DNA of 64,000 bases from Streptomyces hyaluromycini. GTDB lineage: Bacteria; Actinomycetota; Actinomycetes; Streptomycetales; Streptomycetaceae. A program made the position numbers and the translations under genes. Position 1 is the first letter of the stretch, and every line of letters begins with the position of its first letter. Positions 24,029-30,029 of the stretch are shown here, piece after piece. The stretch is taken from the NCBI RefSeq assembly GCF_002217755.1, contig NZ_BCFL01000017.1, forward strand, positions 993,671-1,057,670, given 5' to 3'. A model generated the notes under the pieces. It saw nothing but the letters and a program-made list of their open reading frames with translations. It did no database searches and was not told the origin of the DNA.

Positions 24029-24982
24029 TCAGGCGGTGCCGACGGGGGCTGTTTCGAGTTCCCTCTGGCGCTGTGAGGTGGCTTCGTCGAGTCCGTCGAG
24101 AGGCTCGGTCTGGCCAGTGCGCTCGGCCTGGAGTTGGTCGCGCAGGGCGCGGGCGCGGTTCTGGCCGATCCGTAGTGCGCTGCGTAGACGTTCGGCGCTC
24201 AGCCGGTCGTCGCTCCAGTCGGCGGTCAGGCGCCGGGCCTCGTCGAGGACTTCGGCGTCGGTGCGCGTGCGGTCGGTAGTCGACTTGGCGGTGGCGGGGA
24301 CCCGAGCGGTCGCCCGACGCGGAGCGGCTCCGGTCGACTCCGCCGCGGTGGCCGACCGAGGCGGTCGGGGAGCGGGTACCGACCCGTCGGCCACAGTCGG
24401 CCTCGTCACGGGCGCCTCGGCGACCTTCACGGAGGTCGACTCGGTCAGCGGCTCGGGGGCCGATGCGGCCTGGTCAGACCCCGACCGTGCGGCCTGCTCG
24501 TCGGCTTGCTGACTGCCCGACTCGGTACAGGCGGCTTCGGCAGAGTCAGCCGACTCGGGGTTGTGGTGCAACACCTTCGCCACGAGGTCCGACCCGAAGT
24601 AGATCGACCCGACCGGGAGCGAGGTCCCCAGCAGCACAAGGGCCCAGTTCGCAGGGGCCCAGTCGGCCAACCGGCCCCACTGGATCGACGTGGTGTGCAG
24701 AGTCGGCATGAGGCCGTGCACGTAGTTCAGCAGGAGGCTGGCGATCGTGTAGGTAGCCAGGACCCTCAGCGCGAACTTCCGGTCGGTACCGGTCAGCACG
24801 AGGGTGGCCACCAGTGCGAGGGCCATCAGCCCGTCGACGACGATCGGGTAGAGCAGTGCGGCGGTGGAGTCGGCGCCGATGGCGCGGGCCACGTCGGACA
24901 GCGCGTTCCACGAAACCCGGAAGGCCATGAGGACGACGGCCAACAGGCCGACCACGAGTGTGATGCGTCCCAGGCGGTTCAC
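24029..24982 (-). CDS. DUF2637 (Spd-type) membrane protein
   Basis: A 317-residue protein with about four transmembrane segments in residues 5-135, as in the DUF2637 proteins of Streptomyces plasmids and AICEs, which are linked to intramycelial plasmid spread. A disordered Ser/Ala/Pro/Thr-rich stretch follows. The C-terminal region (about 235-290) has an HTH-like helical pattern (Ser-Ala-Glu-Arg-Leu-Arg-Ser-Ala-Leu-Arg-Ile-Gly-Gln-Asn-Arg-Ala). The start overlaps the end of a small upstream frame by 4 bp. Confidence 0.88.
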   Translation of the reverse strand: MNRLGRITLVVGLLAVVLMAFRVSWNALSDVARAIGADSTAALLYPIVVDGLMALALVATLVLTGTDRKFALRVLATYTIASLLLNYVHGLMPTLHTTSIQWGRLADWAPANWALVLLGTSLPVGSIYFGSDLVAKVLHHNPESADSAEAACTESGSQQADEQAARSGSDQAASAPEPLTESTSVKVAEAPVTRPTVADGSVPAPRPPRSATAAESTGAAPRRATARVPATAKSTTDRTRTDAEVLDEARRLTADWSDDRLSAERLRSALRIGQNRARALRDQLQAERTGQTEPLDGLDEATSQRQRELETAPVGTA

Positions 24983-25176
24983 GCGACGACCCCCAGCTGG
25001 TGTGAGTGCTCGGTGGCGGGGGCGGGCGGGAGCAGGGCGATGCCGGAGCGGATGCTTCGGCTGCCGCGTATGGCTGCCGGGACGCTCGGGGCAGGGGAGG
25101 GCAAGGGCGGGCTCCAGGGCGGGGAAGTGAGGCTTGTGGGGTGGGAGTGCGGGGCGTTCACGTAGGGGGCGTTCAC
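24979..25176 (-). CDS. Small Pro/Ser-rich protein, coupled to the DUF2637 gene
   Basis: A 65-residue frame whose stop overlaps the DUF2637 start as ATGA, the arrangement of a coupled pair. The sequence is rich in Pro, Ser and His with no recognised motif. It begins inside the iteron region, at the base of the 14-bp hairpin. Real expression is plausible because of the overlap but not proven. Confidence 0.4.
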   Translation of the reverse strand: MNAPYVNAPHSHPTSLTSPPWSPPLPSPAPSVPAAIRGSRSIRSGIALLPPAPATEHSHQLGVVA

Positions 25177-25345
25177 GCGGGGCCCCCTTCTAAAGGGGGC
25201 CCCGCGCGTGATCGCTTGGGCGCGTGAACGGCGTGGACGCTCGCGTGATCGCTTGACCTGCGGTTTTGCGGTGAGCGTGAGCGCTGTGGGCGGTTCACGG
25301 CGGTGTGTTCGCGTGAGGGCCGCGTGTACGGTCGCGTGATCGCTT
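25155..25345. other. Iteron and hairpin region, candidate origin
   Basis: Three direct copies of cgcgtgatcgctt lie at 25205-25217, 25242-25254 and 25333-25345. Variants of gttcacg/cgtgaac recur through the same 190 bp (25156, 25171, 25221, 25285). A 14-bp stem (25176-25189 with 25193-25206, 3-nt loop) sits at the left end. The region lies at the 3' side of the helicase gene and upstream of the DUF2637 gene. Iterons plus a dyad next to a replication gene suggest a replication origin; oriT is an alternative. Confidence 0.65.
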
Positions 25346-25365
25346 CGCGCCGACCGGCTGGGGGT

Positions 25366-26886
25366 TCAGCCGACGGCGGTGAGGTGGCGGGCGGAGGCGT
25401 AGTAGCGGGTCTGCTGCCCGCCTCCGGCTCCTCCGGCGGTGCCGTCGGCCCTGGTCGCCAGGCCGCTGTCGACGAGGCGGGCGAGGTGGCGCCGTGCCTT
25501 TTCGACGTCGGCGCGCTCGGGGTCGCCGCCGCCGATCAAGATGGCCGCCAGATCGCGGGCGGTCAGGCCGCCTGGGGCGTTGCGCAGCAGGACGGCGGGA
25601 TCCTTGGTCGGGTCGACCGTGGTGGTGCCGCGCTTGTGGTCGTGAGTGACGTCCAGCGGGCCAACCTCACCGGTGGGGGTCTTGAGGTGGTGCAGGGTGA
25701 CGGCGGGGTCGCCTGCCCTGCCGGTGACGAACAGGACGCTGCCCGCGCCGGCGGTGATCCAGGTGGAGCCGTAGACCTGGTCCAGGCTGGGGCGCTGGCC
25801 GCGCGGGGCGTCGGCAGTGGCCTTTCGCTGGTGGTGCAGCTCCAGGATCTCCACGCCGCCTCGCAGGGCGCGCATGCGGGCGTTGTGGAAGGCGACGGCG
25901 AGGCTGTCGTCGACCATCGTGCTGACGGCGTCCTTGAGGCTGTCGATCACGATCGTGTCGGCTTGGTGTGCGGCGGCGAGGTCGGCGAGGAGGTCGGGTT
26001 CCTTGTCGAGGGTGGCGGGCAGTGGCCCTTCCCAGACGACGAGTCGGTCGCGCAGGATCGCTTCGTCGGTGTCGAAGACGCGGCGGGCCATGGCCTTGGC
26101 GATCTGCTTGGGCCGGTCCATGGCCAGGTAGAGCACCCGCCTACTCGGGGCGACCGGCATCTCCAGGACGGTCTCCGACAGGCCGAGGCGGGCGAAGATC
26201 ACCTGGTGGGCCAGGGTGGTCTTGCCGACGCCAGGAGCGCCGACGATCATCAGGCTTTCGCCCGGCGCCCAGACGGTCTTCTCTCGGGTGCCCCACAAGG
26301 GCTCAGCGTCCGCGCCGGTCTCCTTGACGAAGGACCACCCGTCGGTGGCGAAGCGGTTCAGACGGCCCTGGCCCGAGGCGAGGGCCCGCTCGCGCTCGGC
26401 CCGCATCTCCGCTTCGACCTCGCTGCGTATCGCCTCGGGGTCGGCGCCGGGCTCCTGGGCGCGTTGGACGGTGCGTATCGCGGAGGCAAGTAGGCGGCGG
26501 AGGTTTGCCTTCTCGCGGATGATCTCCGCATGGTGCTCCGCGCTGCCGCTGCCGTAGTGCACGTCGGCGAGTTGGTGCAGGTACGGACGGCCACCGACGC
26601 GTTGCAGGTCCCCTTGCTGCTGGAGCAGTTCGGTGAGGACGATCGGGTCGGTCGGCCTGTCCTCGCGCTGCTGGGCGAGGAGCGCGCGCCAGATTGTCTC
26701 GTGCGCGGGGCGATAGAAGGCGTCCTCGCCCAGGATGGGCCGGACCGCGTCGACGATGTCGGATTCGTGCATGCAGGCGCCGAGGACCGCGCGCTCGGCG
26801 TCCACGTTGTACGGAGGCTCCATCGGCACGGGGCCCTCGTCGAAGCGGGATGGCATCTCGGGCGGCAGGGTCGTACCCTGAGTCAC
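25366..26886 (-). CDS. DnaB-N / RecA-type replicative helicase of the element
   Basis: A 506-residue protein. Residues 24-125 match the DnaB N-terminal domain (Asn-Val-Asp-Ala-Glu-Arg-Ala-Val-Leu-Gly-Ala). Residues 210-420 form a RepA/AAA_25-like ATPase with Walker A Gly216-Ala-Pro-Gly-Val-Gly-Lys-Thr223 and Walker B Thr-Ile-Val-Ile-Asp-Ser. The C-terminal 80 residues look like a winged helix ending in Thr-Arg-Tyr-Tyr. It probably loads at or unwinds the element's origin. I start at GTG 26886 after gaggag. The GTG at 26910 is an alternative. Confidence 0.85.
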   Translation of the reverse strand: MTQGTTLPPEMPSRFDEGPVPMEPPYNVDAERAVLGACMHESDIVDAVRPILGEDAFYRPAHETIWRALLAQQREDRPTDPIVLTELLQQQGDLQRVGGRPYLHQLADVHYGSGSAEHHAEIIREKANLRRLLASAIRTVQRAQEPGADPEAIRSEVEAEMRAERERALASGQGRLNRFATDGWSFVKETGADAEPLWGTREKTVWAPGESLMIVGAPGVGKTTLAHQVIFARLGLSETVLEMPVAPSRRVLYLAMDRPKQIAKAMARRVFDTDEAILRDRLVVWEGPLPATLDKEPDLLADLAAAHQADTIVIDSLKDAVSTMVDDSLAVAFHNARMRALRGGVEILELHHQRKATADAPRGQRPSLDQVYGSTWITAGAGSVLFVTGRAGDPAVTLHHLKTPTGEVGPLDVTHDHKRGTTTVDPTKDPAVLLRNAPGGLTARDLAAILIGGGDPERADVEKARRHLARLVDSGLATRADGTAGGAGGGQQTRYYASARHLTAVG

Positions 26887-26945
26887 AGAGCTCCTCACCC
26901 GGCAGGCCACTATGGGGCGGCAACCCCGGCCGGTGCCGGTTTCGA

Positions 26946-27013
26946 TCGTTCAGGGATGGATGGTTGTGCGGCGGAGCCTCTACCTCGGCCCCGGTGTTCG
27001 TAGCACCGGGGCC
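26946..27013 (-). promoter_or_regulatory. Control segment upstream of the helicase gene
   Basis: Read on the minus strand, a 10-bp stem with loop ctacgaa (27013-26987) is followed by ccatccatccctgaacga (26963-26946) and a leader containing gttgccgc, 60 bp before the helicase start. The same elements in the same order precede the excisionase gene. This points to a shared promoter/operator, probably bound by the XRE regulator encoded between them. Confidence 0.65.
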
Positions 27014-27166
27014 GCTTGCGTGTGCGGATCCGCCCACCGCTGTACGGCGGACTACGACCATAGCCGAAATTTTTGGAAGCGCAACGCCTTGCATTTCACT
27101 CCGCAATGATGTTTAGTTGTGGACGCTGGCCCCGGTGGATCCGCTGTCGTGTGAAGGGAGGTGCGA

Positions 27167-27706
27167 ATGAGCGGTGAGGAAGGTGCGGAGCGCGCTGGCC
27201 CGGGTCGTCCGGTGCCGGAGGATCACGCCGCCGCACGCATCAAGCTGGAGCGCGAGGTCCGCGGTTGGAGCACGGTGAAGCTCGCCGAGGAGATGGCTGC
27301 TGTCGGCCATCCGATCAACCAGTCGGCGATCTGGCGCATCGAGAGCGGCAAACCCCGTCGCAGAGTCAACCTCGACGAGGCGCTCGGCTTCTGCAAGGTC
27401 TTCGACATCACCATGCAGGACCTCACCGGACCGCCAGGCGAGCTGGCCACGCCCCGCATCCGCCAGCTCGCCCAGACGTACGTCCAGATGACGCTGGAGT
27501 ACCGTCAACTGCGAGCGGCGATCGACCGGAACCAGATGCACCTGCACGAGATCCAGGTGGAACTCGACGCCTACGGGGACAAGGGGCCCGAGCAGAGAGG
27601 ACAGGTCGACGAACTCCTCCGGCTCGAAGAACAAGCCGCGATGAGAAGCCTGCACCCTTCCCAGACACACCTGCGAAACCAGGGGCAGCCACCCGCCGAC
27701 GAGTAG
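27167..27706 (+). CDS. XRE-family regulator of the mobile element
   Basis: A 179-residue protein with a helix-turn-helix at about residues 22-75 (Ser-Thr-Val-Lys-Leu-Ala-Glu-Glu-Met...Asn-Gln-Ser-Ala-Ile-Trp-Arg-Ile-Glu-Ser-Gly) and a C-terminal coiled-coil-like helix. ATG 27167 follows aagggagg by 5 bp. It is divergent from the helicase gene and precedes xis and int. The two copies of the 18-bp control sequence flank it at 26946 and 27784, so it is the likely switch between replication/excision and quiescence. Confidence 0.85.
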   Translation: MSGEEGAERAGPGRPVPEDHAAARIKLEREVRGWSTVKLAEEMAAVGHPINQSAIWRIESGKPRRRVNLDEALGFCKVFDITMQDLTGPPGELATPRIRQLAQTYVQMTLEYRQLRAAIDRNQMHLHEIQVELDAYGDKGPEQRGQVDELLRLEEQAAMRSLHPSQTHLRNQGQPPADE

Positions 27707-27725
27707 CCGACCGTCGCCCCACCCA

Positions 27726-27801
27726 CGGCGCTACGAACGCCGAGGAACCCCTAAGCGCGGCGACCCCCGCCGTCGACGATCACCCATCCATCCCTGAACG
27801 A
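27726..27801 (+). promoter_or_regulatory. Control segment upstream of the excisionase gene
   Basis: A 5-bp stem with loop ctacgaa (cggcg 27726-27730, cgccg 27738-27742) is followed by ccatccatccctgaacga (27784-27801) and a leader with gttgccgctccc, 68 bp before the excisionase start. It is a second copy of the segment upstream of the helicase gene. Stem bases differ between copies while pairing and loop are kept. Confidence 0.65.
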
Positions 27802-27869
27802 CGCCACCGGCCAGGCCGACGGGAGTTGCCGCTCCCGCGACGCCGCGAGGCCGGCGGGAGGAGTACCCG

Positions 27870-28166
27870 TTGTCGCAACATGCCCTGCCCATATCCCAGA
27901 TAGCCCAGCTCCTGGACGTCCCCGAAGACGCCCTGCGCACCCTGATGACCGAACGGCGATCCGCCGGCGACACAACCCTGGCCGCCCTCACCGTCGCCGA
28001 GGCCGCCCGCCGGATCGGCATCGGCCGCACCAAGCTGTACGAGTACATCTCCTCCGGGGAGATACGTTCCGTCAAGATCGGCAGCCTGCGCCGCATACCT
28101 GCTGAGGCGGTCGGTGAATTTCTAGCCCGCCGCTTTCGGGCCTCGGACTTCGACGCTGCGGCCTGA
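27870..28166 (+). CDS. xis: Excisionase (helix-turn-helix, Xis)
   Basis: A 98-residue protein starting at TTG 27870 after gggaggag. Residues 40-85 form a MerR/excisionase-type winged helix (Leu-Thr-Val-Ala-Glu-Ala-Ala-Arg-Arg-Ile-Gly-Ile-Gly-Arg-Thr-Lys-Leu-Tyr), ending Ser-Leu-Arg-Arg-Ile-Pro-Ala-Glu-Ala. It lies 11 bp upstream of the integrase gene, the standard xis-int order of actinomycete integrating elements. It should direct excision. Confidence 0.9.
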   Translation: MSQHALPISQIAQLLDVPEDALRTLMTERRSAGDTTLAALTVAEAARRIGIGRTKLYEYISSGEIRSVKIGSLRRIPAEAVGEFLARRFRASDFDAAA

Positions 28167-28177
28167 GGCGGGCGCGC

Positions 28178-29959
28178 ATGGCAAAGTCCAAGAAGCCCAG
28201 CACGTCCCGCCAGCCCAACGGCGCCTCGTCCATCTACCTCGGCAAAGACGGACGCTGGCACGGTCGCGTCACCGTCGGCGTCAAGGACGACGGCACCCCT
28301 GACCGTCGCCACGTCAGCCGCAAGACGCGTGCCGAGGTCACCAAGGTTGTGCGCGAGCTGGAGAAGCAACGCGACTCCACCGGTGTTGCCAAGGCTGGCC
28401 AGACCTGGACGGTTCAAACGTGGCTGACCCACTGGGTCGAGAACATCGCCGCGCCCAGCGTCGGTGAGAACACCATCGACGGCTACCGCGTGGCGGTCTA
28501 CCACCACCTCATCCCCGGCCTGGGCGCCCACCGCCTGGAGAAGCTGGAGCCCGAGCACCTGGAGCGCTTCTACCGGAAGATGCAGGCGAACGGCAGCGCG
28601 GCCGGCACCGCCCACCAGGCGCACCGCACGGTCCGCACCGCGCTCAACGAGGCTGTACGCCGCCGCCACCTCACCGTCAACCCGGCTTCCATCGCCAAGG
28701 CCCCCAAGCTCGAAGAGGAGGAGGTCGAGCCCTACACGGTCGAGGAGGTCCAGCGCCTCCTCCTCGAAGCGGGCAAGCAGCGCAACACCGCCCGCTGGGT
28801 CATCGCACTCGCGCTCGGCCTGCGCCAAGGCGAGGTTCTTGGCCTGAAGTGGGAGGACGTCGACTTCGAGAGCGGTGTGATCCTCGTACGCCGAGGACGC
28901 CTGCGGCCCCGATACAACCACGGCTGCGGCGACAAGTGCGGACGGAGCAAGCCGGGCTACTGCCCGCAGAAGATCAACATTCGGCGCGAGACCAAGGACA
29001 CCAAGACCCGCGCCGGCAAGCGCCCTATTGGCATGCCCGAGGAACTGCTCAAGTTGCTGCGGCGGCACAAGGAGGAACAGGAGCGAGAGCGGACGCTCGC
29101 CCGCGACCTGTGGGAGGAGAAGGGGTATGTGTTCACCTCGCCGATCGGCGAGCCGCTCAACCCCAACACCGACTTCCACAAGTGGAAGGACCTGTTGAAG
29201 GCGGCGAATGTCCGTGACGGACGCCTCCATGACGCCCGTCATACTGCGGCGACCGTGTTGCTCCTCCTTGGTGTCCCAGACACGGTTGTTGACCGGATTA
29301 TGGGCTGGGAGCCCGGCAAGTCCGCCCGGATGCGCAGCCGGTACCAGCACCTCACCAGTTCCGTTCTCCAGCAGACCGCCGCGAAGGTCGGCGCCCTGAT
29401 CTGGGGCTCACCACGTCACCAATTTCCGTCGACACCTGGAGGCTCCGTGCCTGGCTTGAGCCAGAGCCCCGAACCAGCGGAGCCGGTGGTGTACGTGGCC
29501 TGTCTCGGTGAGCGGTATGTTCCGTTCCTCCACCACGAGCATGCCCAGGCCGTGGTCTCGCAGTGGGGCCCCGATCACCCCGGCCAGCCTGCTCACGTGG
29601 AGGAGTGGGATCGGCCACAGTGGGAGCACGAGGGACCTGGCGCCGTCCGGGCTATCCGTGACCGGATTCCCGACCGTCGGCTCGTTCATCATGCCTACGC
29701 CGTGTTTCTGCCCGGTGGTGAACGCCTCAACATTGGCCGCGATGAGCAATGGTCCGTGCTGGCCTGGGAGTTCGAGACCGACCTGTACACGGACCTGCCG
29801 GTCCGGTGGCACACCACACGGCGCCCAGGCCAGGAAGTAGAGGCCCAGGTTCGTGGTACGGACAAGGGCGCCGTTTGTGCGGCCTACGCCGAGGCATGTG
29901 CACAGGCTGTGGATCGGTCGAGGAATCCCGCCAGGTACGGCGATGTGGTAGGTCGCTAA
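28178..29959 (+). CDS. int: Tyrosine integrase with unusual C-terminal extension
   Basis: A 593-residue protein. The first 410 residues are a complete integrase: an arm-binding N-terminus, a SAM-like core-binding domain, and a catalytic domain with Arg near 215 (Gly-Leu-Arg-Gln-Gly-Glu), His-Asp-Ala-Arg-His-Thr near 351 and the nucleophile Tyr near 388 (Ser-Arg-Tyr-Gln-His-Leu). It also has a Cys-rich insert (His-Gly-Cys-Gly-Asp-Lys-Cys...Gly-Tyr-Cys). Relatives normally end soon after the Tyr. Here about 180 residues of unrelated, Trp-rich sequence continue in frame. An internal GTG near 29487 could once have started a separate protein. Confidence 0.9.
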   Translation: MAKSKKPSTSRQPNGASSIYLGKDGRWHGRVTVGVKDDGTPDRRHVSRKTRAEVTKVVRELEKQRDSTGVAKAGQTWTVQTWLTHWVENIAAPSVGENTIDGYRVAVYHHLIPGLGAHRLEKLEPEHLERFYRKMQANGSAAGTAHQAHRTVRTALNEAVRRRHLTVNPASIAKAPKLEEEEVEPYTVEEVQRLLLEAGKQRNTARWVIALALGLRQGEVLGLKWEDVDFESGVILVRRGRLRPRYNHGCGDKCGRSKPGYCPQKINIRRETKDTKTRAGKRPIGMPEELLKLLRRHKEEQERERTLARDLWEEKGYVFTSPIGEPLNPNTDFHKWKDLLKAANVRDGRLHDARHTAATVLLLLGVPDTVVDRIMGWEPGKSARMRSRYQHLTSSVLQQTAAKVGALIWGSPRHQFPSTPGGSVPGLSQSPEPAEPVVYVACLGERYVPFLHHEHAQAVVSQWGPDHPGQPAHVEEWDRPQWEHEGPGAVRAIRDRIPDRRLVHHAYAVFLPGGERLNIGRDEQWSVLAWEFETDLYTDLPVRWHTTRRPGQEVEAQVRGTDKGAVCAAYAEACAQAVDRSRNPARYGDVVGR

Positions 29960-29965
29960 CTTTCG

Positions 29966-30005
29966 TCGCCGATCCGGCCGTGAGTTTGCACGGCCGGATC
30001 GGCGA
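29966..30005 (+). terminator. 17-bp hairpin terminator after the integrase gene
   Basis: A perfect 17-bp stem (29966-29982 with 29989-30005) has a 6-nt loop agtttg and is followed by cttctttctt. It separates the integrase gene from the convergent kinase gene and can serve both. Confidence 0.9.
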
Positions 30006-30029
30006 GGCTTCTTTCTTGCCAGACTGCAA

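Larger units (their letters stand above)
21401..30005. mobile_element. Integrative and mobilizable element (IME)
   Basis: The block carries a left arm transcribed leftwards (helicase, DUF2637 protein, MobC, MobA relaxase) and a right arm transcribed rightwards (XRE regulator, excisionase, tyrosine integrase). An iteron/hairpin region lies between the helicase and DUF2637 genes. There is no TraB/FtsK translocase and no coupling protein, so it should be mobilised by a helper rather than transfer alone. This differs from the usual TraB-type Streptomyces AICEs. The ends are approximate: the right end is placed at the terminator after the integrase, the left end at the fragment beyond the relaxase. 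No att repeats were identified. Confidence 0.75.

Noticed and set aside
25176..25345. Possible CRISPR array in the iteron region
   Set aside because: The repeats are 13 bp at irregular spacing without uniform spacers, and there are no cas genes.
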